Part shown: one piece after another, positions 27,080-34,808 of the stretch
Layout of the letters: each line of letters begins with the position of its first letter
Numbering within the stretch: position 1 is the first letter of the stretch
NCBI GenBank assembly: GCA_028280305.1
Contig: JANQMC010000057.1
Location: 1 to 50,476, forward strand
Source of the DNA: Pelagibius sp.
GTDB taxonomy: Bacteria > Pseudomonadota > Alphaproteobacteria > Kiloniellales > Kiloniellaceae
Reading direction: 5' to 3'
Length of the DNA stretch: 50,476 bases
Notes under the pieces: generated by a model
The model's input: only the letters and a program-made list of their open reading frames with translations
Database searches by the model: none
Told to the model about the DNA's origin: nothing
Translations under genes and position numbers: made by a program

Positions 27080-27124
27080 CTGAAGTTGGGTCTTCTGAAG
27101 CTGGGTTTATTGAAGCTGCGCGAA
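27080..27124. repeat. Three tandem 15-bp repeats across a stop codon
   Basis: Units at 27080-27094, 27095-27109 and 27110-27124 share TGAAGYTGSG. On the minus strand they encode AQLQ-stop-TQLQK-TQLQ-stop in one frame: the last residues of the PhnD-like protein, its TAA, and two further readable copies. Confidence 0.9.
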
Positions 27125-27994
27125 GAACTGCGGGTTCGCGCGAATGGCGTCGCGCGTCGGCTCGTAGTCCCGGTCACTGCCTTCGAAGAAACCGTCGAAG
27201 CGCAGCGCCCGCAGAGCGGCGCTGTCATCTACGTTGAGAAGCGCCTGGCGCAGGGCGTCGCGTACCCGGGGATCGAGGCCGGCACGGGCAACCCAGGGCC
27301 GGGTTGAGTTGCTGAACTTGGCAAGCGCGCGGATCGGCACGCCTTTGTCGACAAGCTTCTGGAAGGTCGTTTCCTCAAGCGCGCCGGCATCGAAAAGACC
27401 GGAGCCGACAGCCCGTCCGACCTTGTCATGCCGGCCGAGATATTCGTAGCGCGCAAGATCACGGGCATAGAGCCCGGCGCGCATCAGCGTCAGTTGGGAA
27501 AAGTACCGCCCCAAGGTCGACCGCTTGGAGCCGAAGGCGAAACTGTGGCCGCGGAGCTGCGATACATCGGTCAAGTTGCTGTCGCGATGCACGGCGATCA
27601 CGCCGTCGAAGGATTTCGCGCCGTTCTTGTTCTCCATGGCCAGCACGGTAAGGCCATCGTTTTCATCTTTGGCGAAGATGTAGGAGGCGGGCCCAAGGCG
27701 GGTGAAGTCCGCCTCGCCATCGACAATCAAGGCAACGCCGGCTTCATAGCCTTTCACCAACTGCATCCTGATTTCGACTTCCTCGCCCAGTACCGCCGTC
27801 GCTTCCTTGGCGATCGCATCCAGGGTGGGACGCAGTTGGGCGACCATGGCGGAGGGCTTGTCCGGTGCATAGGTGCCGAAGGTCAAAACCACCTTGGCCT
27901 CGGCGGCAGCCGGTAAAAGGCCGGCGAATGCACAGACTATTAAAGCGGCCGCGGCTGATCGCACGGCGCTTCGGCGCGGGACTGTGGTAACCAT
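27107..27994 (-). CDS. PhnD-like phosphate/phosphonate periplasmic binding protein
   Basis: This 295-residue protein has a signal peptide (AAAALIVCAFAGLLPAAAEA, cleavage near residue 33) and a PhnD-type two-lobe fold. Typical blocks are LTFGTYAPDKPSAMVAQLRP, YEAGVALIVDGEADFTRLGP and DVSQLRGHSFAFGSKRSTLG. Family members bind phosphonates, phosphite or other small anions, but many act as sensory or solute-binding accessories. No permease or ATPase is beside it; instead a histidine kinase gene follows in the same operon. The C-terminus ends in a Gln-Leu-Gln repeat cut by a stop inside a tandem repeat. Confidence 0.85.
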   Translation of the reverse strand: MVTTVPRRSAVRSAAAALIVCAFAGLLPAAAEAKVVLTFGTYAPDKPSAMVAQLRPTLDAIAKEATAVLGEEVEIRMQLVKGYEAGVALIVDGEADFTRLGPASYIFAKDENDGLTVLAMENKNGAKSFDGVIAVHRDSNLTDVSQLRGHSFAFGSKRSTLGRYFSQLTLMRAGLYARDLARYEYLGRHDKVGRAVGSGLFDAGALEETTFQKLVDKGVPIRALAKFSNSTRPWVARAGLDPRVRDALRQALLNVDDSAALRALRFDGFFEGSDRDYEPTRDAIRANPQFFAQLQ

Positions 27995-28181
27995 CTTAAA
28001 CTACCCCATCGTAGCGTTAGGGATTCGCGTTGTTGGGGATAAGTTAAGAAGATCGAAGTTAATAAAACTTGAAAACTATTGGATCAATTCAACCGTATTG
28101 AGTATTCGCTGAAACAAACAACCTGGAATTGCCATACCCCGCCATACCCCGCCAGGCGTATCGCCGGGCCGGCTGCCGGGA
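27995..28181. promoter_or_regulatory. Promoter region of the PhnD-like/kinase operon with 10-bp repeat
   Basis: This gap is AT-rich from 28015 to 28110, as expected for the promoter of the minus-strand PhnD-like gene. GCCATACCCC is repeated exactly at 28131-28140 and 28141-28150, near the 3' end of the YciB-type gene. Nothing else was recognised. Confidence 0.5.
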
Positions 28182-28790
28182 CTAACGCCCTAGCCCGCCT
28201 GGACTTTCCTGCCTTTTGTCTTCCTCAGCCTCATCTCCCTCTTCCGGCAGCATGTGCCCGCGCATGAAATAGATCTGCGCCGCAACAAAAATAAAGGTGA
28301 GGACAAGGATCCCAAAGACTTTGAAATTCACCCAGAAATCGGTCGACTGGGTTCGCCAGACTACTTCGTTGAGGGCGGCCATGACGACAAAGAAACAGGC
28401 ATAGCGCAGGGAAAGCTTCGTCCAGCCCGCTTCATCCAGCGGCCAGACAGAAGCAAGCAACGGCTTCAACAGGGGCCGCTTAAAAAACAGGCCGCCGAAC
28501 AGTATGGCGGCAAACAACAGCTGGACGATCGTCGGCTTCATCTTGAAGAACGTCTCGTCTTCCAGCCAAAGCGTCAGTCCGCCGAAGACCCCGACCACAA
28601 CCGCGGTCACCAGGGGCATCGGCGGCAAGCGGCGCTCGATGGCAAAGGACAGGACCAGAGCAACGGCGGTGGCGATCATGATCGCCAGGGTCGCCGCCAT
28701 CAGATCGCTCATCCAATAGACCCCGAGAAATATGGCCAGAGGGCCGTAATCGACGGCGGGCCTTAGCCAGGCCGGGGCTGAGGGTTTCAT
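28182..28790 (-). CDS. yciB: Inner-membrane septation protein YciB/IspZ family
   Basis: This 202-residue membrane protein has five to six hydrophobic segments. Family blocks are YGPLAIFLGVYWMSDLMAAT, GGLTLWLEDETFFKMKPTIV, GWTKLSLRYACFFVVMAALN and FWVNFKVFGILVLTFIFVAA. YciB is an inner-membrane protein linked to septation and envelope integrity. The N-terminus is short and the C-terminus carries an acidic cytoplasmic tail. It diverges from the small membrane protein gene at 29064. Confidence 0.88.
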   Translation of the reverse strand: MKPSAPAWLRPAVDYGPLAIFLGVYWMSDLMAATLAIMIATAVALVLSFAIERRLPPMPLVTAVVVGVFGGLTLWLEDETFFKMKPTIVQLLFAAILFGGLFFKRPLLKPLLASVWPLDEAGWTKLSLRYACFFVVMAALNEVVWRTQSTDFWVNFKVFGILVLTFIFVAAQIYFMRGHMLPEEGDEAEEDKRQESPGGLGR

Positions 28791-29063
28791 CCTGTTCTTT
28801 CTCCGTCTTCTTCTATCCGGGCCGTCTCGCCGGCCGGCGCAGCGCCCCTCCGGGCACGGTCAGGCAGGCTGTGGGGAAAACCCCTCTGCAGCACAGGCGC
28901 AGGACTGAATATAGGCGCCGGGCGCGCCGCTTGCACCCTTGCTGCCCGCGGTTGGCAGACTTTGTGGCGAATACCGGCCAAAGACGCCGAGAGCTTAACA
29001 GCTTCTTAAAGCTGCTGTGACAGTTTGAGGAGATCGCCCGCTGCAACAGGGAGTTGCTGAAAG
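28791..29063. promoter_or_regulatory. Divergent intergenic region
   Basis: This 273-base spacer serves yciB (minus) and the gene at 29064 (plus). A short inverted repeat CAGCT/AGCTG sits around 28999-29014, close upstream of the plus gene. No ORF or known element was recognised in the rest. Confidence 0.35.
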
Positions 29064-29531
29064 ATGTTCCAACAATTCGCTTCTCCGGAAGACCTGAATC
29101 GCGAAACCCTGGCCCGTAAGACCACGGCCCGCGAAACCAAGCATCAAGCGGCAACAGTCACAGCCCGGCAGTCCCGTCAGGCCGAGAGCCAGCCGGCGGA
29201 CCAGCGCGATCCTTTCATCGAGCACTATTTCAAGCGCATCGACCCGAAGATGGCGGCAAGCTTCAGCGAAGAACAGTGTGCCGCGATCAAGCAGATGTTC
29301 GGCGCCCGCGGCGTCGCCAAGCACGCCGTGGAACTGCGCCGGTCGATCCCCATCGGGCGGCGGCGCTTCTATCTGGTTCTGCTGATGGGGCGCGAACAAC
29401 GCACCTTCAACCGGCTTTTCAGCGAAGGCACCGCAACACGTTCCTTTGCCATCCTCGGCTATGCGATCACCGCGGCGCTTTGGCTGATCCCGGCCGTCGC
29501 TCTGGCCTTCGCCCTGCAGGCCCTGCTCTGA
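29064..29531 (+). CDS. Hypothetical protein with C-terminal membrane helix
   Basis: This 155-residue protein is unrecognised. The first 55 residues are polar and Ala/Gln/Arg-rich, probably disordered. A basic central domain follows (FSEEQCAAIKQMFGARGVAK, LRRSIPIGRRRFYLVLLMGR), and a single transmembrane helix ends the protein (residues about 130-155). It looks like a tail-anchored inner-membrane protein. AGTTGCTGAAAG before the ATG is a weak ribosome site. It is followed 75 bases later by mmcB. Confidence 0.65.
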   Translation: MFQQFASPEDLNRETLARKTTARETKHQAATVTARQSRQAESQPADQRDPFIEHYFKRIDPKMAASFSEEQCAAIKQMFGARGVAKHAVELRRSIPIGRRRFYLVLLMGREQRTFNRLFSEGTATRSFAILGYAITAALWLIPAVALAFALQALL

Positions 29532-29606
29532 TTCAGGCTCCTTCCAAGTAGCCTGTCGCCGCCGGACCGGCTTTGAACGCCGCCCCGGAGGGCGTTATCC
29601 TGGGGC

Positions 29607-30116
29607 ATGCCCGGCCGCCCGACCATAGACCCGCGAACAGACACCGCCGCACCCCGGCGTACAGAGACGTTAACAGCCGAACGCGGCAGTACCGCTGCTT
29701 TGCTGTCGCGTGGCCTTAGCCGCTTTCATGCCGACCTTGGCCTTGTCTGCCTCTCCGAGTTCACCCTGCGATCCGGCCGGCGCGCCGACCTGATGTGCCT
29801 GGATGCAAAGGGCGGGCTGACGATCATCGAGATCAAATCAAGCGTGGAAGACTTTCGCAGCGACAAGAAGTGGCCGGAATACCTGGACTACTGTGACCGC
29901 TTTTTCTTCGCCGTCCCCGAAGACTTCCCGCAGGCATTGATTCCCGCCGATCAAGGCCTGCTGGTGGCCGACGCCTATGGGGCCACCGTGATTCGAGAGA
30001 GCGCGCTCCGGCCCCTGAACGCCGCCCGCAGAAAGGCTGTCACACTGCGTTTCGCCCAGACCGCCGCGCGCCGCCTGATGGGCCTGATCGACCCCGAAGG
30101 TTTCACCGCTCCCTGA
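29607..30116 (+). CDS. mmcB: MmcB-family DNA repair protein (PD-(D/E)XK nuclease-like)
   Basis: This 169-residue protein matches the MmcB family of alphaproteobacteria, which is under SOS control in Caulobacter and tied to mitomycin C resistance. The PD-(D/E)XK nuclease core shows as RRADLMCLDAKGGLTIIEIKSS (Asp, then Glu-x-Lys, split about residues 63-84), followed by DFRSDKKWPEYLDYCDRFFF. It probably acts on damaged DNA in the cytoplasm. A short inverted repeat (AACGCC/GGCGTT) lies just upstream at about 29576-29597. Confidence 0.88.
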   Translation: MPGRPTIDPRTDTAAPRRTETLTAERGSTAALLSRGLSRFHADLGLVCLSEFTLRSGRRADLMCLDAKGGLTIIEIKSSVEDFRSDKKWPEYLDYCDRFFFAVPEDFPQALIPADQGLLVADAYGATVIRESALRPLNAARRKAVTLRFAQTAARRLMGLIDPEGFTAP

Positions 30117-30147
30117 TACCCCTTACCCAGATATCGAGGGACCCGCC

Positions 30148-31641
30148 TTAACCGCTGCTTTCCAGCCGCTTGATCGTCGCCGTGGTCGAATGGCCGGGAG
30201 ACAGGTCAGCCAGCACCACCCGCCCGCCATAGCTCTGCACAACCTCGGCGCCGACCACCTCGTCGATGCTGTAGTCGGCGCCCTTGACCAGAACCTCGGG
30301 GCGCAGCGCTTCTATCAGTGCCATCGGCGTATCCTCGGAGAACACCACCACCCGGCTGACGCTGGCGAGAGACGCCAGCACCGCAGCCCGCGCCGCTTCG
30401 CCCTGAACCGGACGGCTTTCGCCCTTCAGACGGCGCACCGAGGCATCGCTGTTGAGGCCCACCACCAGACGGTCGCAGGCGGCTTCGGCCTGCTGCAGCA
30501 GAGAGACATGCCCCGGATGCAGCAGGTCGAAGCAGCCGTTGGTGAAGCCGACGCGCAGGCCCGCCTGGCGCCAGCGCGCGGCCCGGTCGAGCAGATTGTC
30601 CAGATCGACGACTTTCGATTCCGCCGCCATCAATTCGCTGGCATGGAACGCCTGGGCAATCTCCTGCGGCTGGGCCACGGCGGTTCCGAGTTTACCGACA
30701 ACGATGGCCGCGGCGGTGTTGGCCAGACCCGCGGCTTGCACAGGCTGCAACCCGGCCCCCAGGGCTGCGGCAAAGACCGCCACAACGGTGTCTCCGGCGC
30801 CGGAGACATCATAGACCTCCCGCGCCTCGGCCTTCAGGTGATGAACGACGCCTGCAGTCGAATTCTCACTCCCCTCAACCAGGGTCATGCCCTGCTCGCT
30901 GCGGGTCGCCAGAACGCCGCCGATGCCGGCGCTTTCGACGATCCGGCGGCAGGCGGCAACCACGTCTTCATCGCTGCCGCCGGGAAGACCGCTGGCTTCC
31001 TGCAGTTCGCGGCGATTTGGTGTGATCCAGCCGGCGCCGCGGTAGCGCGTGAAATCGCGTCCCTTGGGATCGACCACCAGGGGGCAGGCGCGCTGCCCGG
31101 CGGCCTCGACCACGGCGGCGATCACCGCCGGGCTCAGCAACCCCTTGCCGTAGTCGGAGAAGATCACAGCGGCAGCATCCTTCATGGCGGCGAGGGCCGC
31201 CTCGATAACCGCAGCCTCGCTGGTGGAATCGAGATCCCCCGAGGCCTCGCGGTCGGCCCGCAGCAACTGCTGACCGCCGGCAACGTAGCGTTCTTTGATG
31301 GTGGTCGGCCGCCCGGCGGGGTTCACCAGTTCGATGCTGCCGCCGACCGGCGCGAGGCAGTCGCGGGCAAGGCGCGCCACGTCATCACCGGCGGCATCCC
31401 GGCCCGCCACGCCGACCCCCAGCGGCTTGGCGCCGAGCGCCGCCAGATTGCGCAGCACATTACCCGCGCCGCCCAGCATGGCGGCCTCGCGCTCTATCCG
31501 CATCACCGGGATCGGCGCTTCCGGCGAGATGCGTTCGACCCCGCCATAGATGAAGCGATCCAGCATGAAGTCGCCCAAGACCAGAACCGGGACGCCCTTC
31601 AGGCGGGCGATCAAGGCTGTCAGATCGGTTTCTTCACTCAT
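30148..31641 (-). CDS. hldE: Bifunctional heptose 7-phosphate kinase / heptose 1-phosphate adenylyltransferase
   Basis: This protein of about 497 residues has two domains. The N-terminal ribokinase-like kinase carries GGAGNVLRNLAALGA and the catalytic DVSGAGDTVVAVFAAAL. The C-terminal nucleotidyltransferase carries GFTNGCFDLLHPGHVSLLQQ (HxGH motif) and ends with ADLSPGHSTTATIKRLESSG. HldE makes ADP-heptose precursors for the lipopolysaccharide core, so the organism has an LPS-type outer membrane. Starts at 31641, 31650 and 31677 are in frame; 31641 gives a protein close to the usual length. It is convergent with mmcB. Confidence 0.95.
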   Translation of the reverse strand: MSEETDLTALIARLKGVPVLVLGDFMLDRFIYGGVERISPEAPIPVMRIEREAAMLGGAGNVLRNLAALGAKPLGVGVAGRDAAGDDVARLARDCLAPVGGSIELVNPAGRPTTIKERYVAGGQQLLRADREASGDLDSTSEAAVIEAALAAMKDAAAVIFSDYGKGLLSPAVIAAVVEAAGQRACPLVVDPKGRDFTRYRGAGWITPNRRELQEASGLPGGSDEDVVAACRRIVESAGIGGVLATRSEQGMTLVEGSENSTAGVVHHLKAEAREVYDVSGAGDTVVAVFAAALGAGLQPVQAAGLANTAAAIVVGKLGTAVAQPQEIAQAFHASELMAAESKVVDLDNLLDRAARWRQAGLRVGFTNGCFDLLHPGHVSLLQQAEAACDRLVVGLNSDASVRRLKGESRPVQGEAARAAVLASLASVSRVVVFSEDTPMALIEALRPEVLVKGADYSIDEVVGAEVVQSYGGRVVLADLSPGHSTTATIKRLESSG

Positions 31642-31677
31642 CGACTGCATCCGGTCCTGCTGGATTTCGCGCGACAC

Positions 31678-31883
31678 CGCGCCCGCAGTTGTTTCCCACT
31701 CCGGGGCAATCCGATCAAGACCCCCGCCGAAACCGCTGGCCCGAACTCAAGACAGCCTAGCCGCAAACCCCCAACAGTCTCCCAAAACTAGTTAATAGTA
31801 TTAACTGAAATGCAATGAAAGATAATCAATATGATTGTTATTACTGCCCGAATCCCGCTCACAATCAGGATCCCACGGCGATC
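31678..31883 (+). promoter_or_regulatory. Promoter region with GTTAATA palindrome before degenerate EAL gene 1
   Basis: The AT-rich 31780-31850 segment contains a perfect inverted repeat GTTAATA-G-TATTAAC at 31791-31805, followed by TGAAATGCAATGAAAG. A related TTAACTGAA...TTGAAAG string stands upstream of the second paralogue at 33439-33453, so a shared promoter or operator is plausible. Confidence 0.45.
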
Positions 31884-33167
31884 ATGACAGCCTCTGTCAG
31901 CCAACAGTCGACCATGCAAGAACAGGCCTTGCTGAACCACATCAAACGTCTGGAGCGCAACGGACAGGATCATCTTTGCGTTCAAATACACCTTTCCAGC
32001 CTGATCGCCTTCGACCGGCTGCCGGACTGCCGGAACATCGCCCGGACCATGATGGACCGGGCAGCCAGAACCCACGACGCCAGTCTGTTCGAGCTTTTCA
32101 ACAGCGATCTCTTCCTGGTCTATCATCGTAGCAATGCAGCTCAGATCGAAGAGGATCTGAACCGGCTGCGCAGGGTCTGCCGGGAAGACCCCTTCTTCGC
32201 CGCCGGCGCTGAAGCCGACGCGGCGTTCTGCAGTCACTTTGATTTGGGCGAGGGCTACGAAACGTTATCGGAGCGGGTGCTGTCGCTGCTCGCCGAACGG
32301 GCGGAAATGGAGAGGTCGGCCAGCGGTCCGCGCCGCAACGCGCTGCCTATCAGCCTCGCCGACCTGGCAGCCGTCGAAAAGGCCATCGCCCAAGCGGATC
32401 TTTCGGCCATGACCAGCCGCCAGGCGATCTGTCAACTCGACGAAAACGGCCGCCCGCAACCGCTGTTTCACGAGCTCTTCACCTCAATGAGCACGCTGCG
32501 CGACACCCTGTTGCCCGGTCATGACATCTTCTCGGACCCCTGGCTGTTCCAGCATCTGACGACAAAGCTGGACCAGCGCATGCTGGCATGGCTCGCCAAG
32601 AACGACGATGCGACCCTGCGGCACTCGTTCAGCATCAACGTCAATGTCACCTCGGTGTCGTCGCAGCGATTCCTGGAACTGGACGAAGAACTCGATCAGA
32701 AGCGGCGCAACACCATCTTCATAGAACTGCAGGCGCTCGACATCTTCGCCGATGTCGACCGCTACCTCTTCGTGCGCGACTTCCTGCTGGACCGTGGCTA
32801 CCGCATCTGCCTTGACGGCGTCACCGAGTTGTCGCTGCCCTACATCGACCGTGCCGATATCGGCGCGGAACTGGTCAAACTGCAATGGTCGAAAACCCTG
32901 CGCAGCCAGGTGGAGGGCCGCAATCGCAAGGGCCTGCGGTCGGCAATCGAGAAAACCGATCCGGCGCGCATCATTCTGACCCGCTGCGAAAGTGACGATG
33001 CGATCGAGCTGGGTCACGAGTTGGGCATCCACTTGTTCCAGGGGCACTTCCTGGATCATCTGCTGCGTGAGAACATCACCCGTGACGAAGCCGCCGGGCG
33101 CCTGAGCGCCGCCCTTGCGCGCCATCGCCGGACCGTGGCGCAACAACACGCCGCAGCCAACTCCTGA
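31884..33167 (+). CDS. Degenerate EAL-domain protein, tandem copy 1
   Basis: This protein of 427 residues has an N-terminal helical region (about 1-190) and a C-terminal EAL-like fold. EAL landmarks are recognisable but changed: HSFSINVNVTSVSS for the VNxS strand, NTIFIELQALDIF for the ELTE strand, ICLDGVTELSLPYID for DDFGTGxSSL, and a final GIHLFQGHFLDHLL for the QGYxF segment. The catalytic EAL, Asp-Asp and Lys residues are missing, so c-di-GMP hydrolysis is unlikely; binding or a protein-protein role is inferred. A frame from 31815 is open, but alignment with copy 2 supports the ATG at 31884. Confidence 0.78.
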   Translation: MTASVSQQSTMQEQALLNHIKRLERNGQDHLCVQIHLSSLIAFDRLPDCRNIARTMMDRAARTHDASLFELFNSDLFLVYHRSNAAQIEEDLNRLRRVCREDPFFAAGAEADAAFCSHFDLGEGYETLSERVLSLLAERAEMERSASGPRRNALPISLADLAAVEKAIAQADLSAMTSRQAICQLDENGRPQPLFHELFTSMSTLRDTLLPGHDIFSDPWLFQHLTTKLDQRMLAWLAKNDDATLRHSFSINVNVTSVSSQRFLELDEELDQKRRNTIFIELQALDIFADVDRYLFVRDFLLDRGYRICLDGVTELSLPYIDRADIGAELVKLQWSKTLRSQVEGRNRKGLRSAIEKTDPARIILTRCESDDAIELGHELGIHLFQGHFLDHLLRENITRDEAAGRLSAALARHRRTVAQQHAAANS

Positions 33168-33521
33168 AGCAGCGCCGACCGGACCCGTGACCCTGCGGCG
33201 ACCGGTTGATACGGACCGTAATCAGCCGGAATGGGTCGCCGTCCCCAATCCGACACCGTCCGGTGGATGTATTCCCGACCCGGCCAAGCCCTGGGCGTCT
33301 GAGGAGAAGGCCGCCCTCGTTATGCCCGCCCTCCTTATGCCCGCCCTCCTTATGCCCGCCCTCGTTATGCCCGCCCTCGTTATGCAAGGCAGCGCCGCAT
33401 CGAATTAACACGCCATGCTATAGGCTTCATAAACAGCGTTAACTGAATTGAAAGAGGCAAGCGGTTATTTAGCCTAAACGGCTAATGAGTTTGATGTGGA
33501 TAGTGGGAGCTAGCGTCGACC
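33168..33521. other. Spacer between the two degenerate EAL genes, with minisatellite and inverted repeat
   Basis: This 354-base gap holds the five-copy 15-bp repeat (33310-33384), a TTAACTGAA promoter-like string near 33439 and a perfect inverted repeat TTAGCC-TAAAC-GGCTAA at 33469-33485, just upstream of copy 2. The minus-strand frame through the minisatellite (33076-33411) is a by-product of the repeat. Confidence 0.6.
33310..33384. repeat. 15-bp minisatellite, five copies
   Basis: The unit CCCGCCCTCSTTATG is repeated five times in direct order (33310, 33325, 33340, 33355, 33370). The only differences are the first base of copy 1 and C or G at position 10. The period is a multiple of 3, so each strand is readable in frame, but no gene is expected here. 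Confidence 0.95.
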
Positions 33522-34808
33522 ATGGCACGCTCGCCTGAGCAGCAGAAAATGCAGGAACAGGCCTTACTCAATCACATTAAGCGCCTGGAACGCAGCGGCA
33601 GTGACTATCTGGCCGTCCAGATCCATCTCTCCAGACTGATCGATCTCGACCGCCTGCCTGAATGCCTGAATGTCGCTCAGACCATGGTGGCCCGGGTCGC
33701 AAAAACCAACGACGCCAGCCTCTTCGATCTGTTCAACAACGACCTTTTTCTGGTCTATCACCGCGACAGCGCGACGCAGATCGACGCCGCCATGAAACGC
33801 CTCTGCCGGATCTTGAAGGAGGATCCCTTCTTCGCCAGCGAGCCCTGCGCCAAGGCGGCTTTCTACAGGCACTTCGATCTCGGCGACGAATACCAGGAGG
33901 TTTTGAACCGCGCCCAATCCCTTGTCGAGGCCCGCGAGAAGCAAGACGCCGCCCACGCCGACAAGCGCACAAAGCCCAAACACAGCCCGATCACGCTCAC
34001 CGATCTTGTCGCGGTGGAAAAGGCCATCACCCAGGCCGATCTTTCGACCATGACCAGCCGTCAGGCGGTCTGCGAGATGGACGAAAACGGCAGGCCGCAA
34101 CCGCTCTTCTACGAGCTCTTCACCTCGATGACCTCGCTGCGCGATACCCTGCTGCCCGGGCAGGACATCTTTTCCGACCCCTGGCTGTTCCAGTATCTCA
34201 CCACCAAACTCGACCAACGCATGTTGGCCTGGCTCGGCAAGAACGACGACGCCACGCTGAAGCATTCCTTCAGCCTGAACATCAACATCGCTTCGCTGCT
34301 GTCGCCGCGTTTCCTTGAACTCGACGAACAGCTCGACCGGCAAAGGCGCAACACCATCATCATCGAACTGCAGATGCAGGACATCTACGCCGATGTCACC
34401 CGCTACCTCTTCGTGCGTGAATACCTGTTGGACCGTGGTTACCGGATCTGTCTGGACGGCATCACCGAAACCTCGCTGCCCTACGTCAACCGCAAGGAAC
34501 TCGGTGCCGAGCTGCTGAAACTGCAGTGGTCGAAGAGCCTGCGCAGCCAGATCGAAGGCAAGAACCGCAGCAGTCTGCGCGACGCCCTGGAAAGGGTCGA
34601 TCCAAAGCGTGTCATCCTTTCACGCTGCGAAAGCGACGACGCGATCGAACTGGGCGGCAAGCTCGGCATATGGCTGTTCCAGGGTTACTATCTCGATGAC
34701 CTGCTGAGCGAAAAGATCACCCGGGAAGAAGCCAGCGAACGCCTGGGCGCCGCCCTGACCAGGCACCGCCGCGCGGCGGCACCGGCCAACATGGCGGTCA
34801 GTTCCTAG
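33522..34808 (+). CDS. Degenerate EAL-domain protein, tandem copy 2
   Basis: This 428-residue paralogue of the protein at 31884-33167 is close to it along the full length and by eye about two thirds identical in the middle (for example DENGRPQPLFYELFTSM, IFSDPWLFQYLTTKLDQRML). It has the same helical N-terminus and an EAL-like domain with LDGITETSLPYVNRKELGAE in place of the DDFGTG segment, so catalysis is again unlikely. The 3' end overlaps the convergent regA gene by 11 bases. GGGAG lies 12 bases before the ATG, rather far for a ribosome site. Confidence 0.8.
   Translation: MARSPEQQKMQEQALLNHIKRLERSGSDYLAVQIHLSRLIDLDRLPECLNVAQTMVARVAKTNDASLFDLFNNDLFLVYHRDSATQIDAAMKRLCRILKEDPFFASEPCAKAAFYRHFDLGDEYQEVLNRAQSLVEAREKQDAAHADKRTKPKHSPITLTDLVAVEKAITQADLSTMTSRQAVCEMDENGRPQPLFYELFTSMTSLRDTLLPGQDIFSDPWLFQYLTTKLDQRMLAWLGKNDDATLKHSFSLNINIASLLSPRFLELDEQLDRQRRNTIIIELQMQDIYADVTRYLFVREYLLDRGYRICLDGITETSLPYVNRKELGAELLKLQWSKSLRSQIEGKNRSSLRDALERVDPKRVILSRCESDDAIELGGKLGIWLFQGYYLDDLLSEKITREEASERLGAALTRHRRAAAPANMAVSS

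Noticed and set aside
29576..29597. Terminator-like inverted repeat before mmcB
   Set aside because: The stem is only six bases and no T-run follows, so it was noted only within the mmcB entry.
31815..31883. Extra N-terminal 23 residues (Cys/Tyr-rich) of degenerate EAL copy 1
   Set aside because: Copy 2 has no counterpart, the composition is unlike the rest and the region holds promoter-like sequence, so the ATG at 31884 was used.
33076..33411. Minus-strand ORF with repeated HNEGG/HKEGG
   Set aside because: It is the in-frame reading of the 15-bp minisatellite and overlaps the 3' end of the EAL-like gene; no ribosome site is seen.
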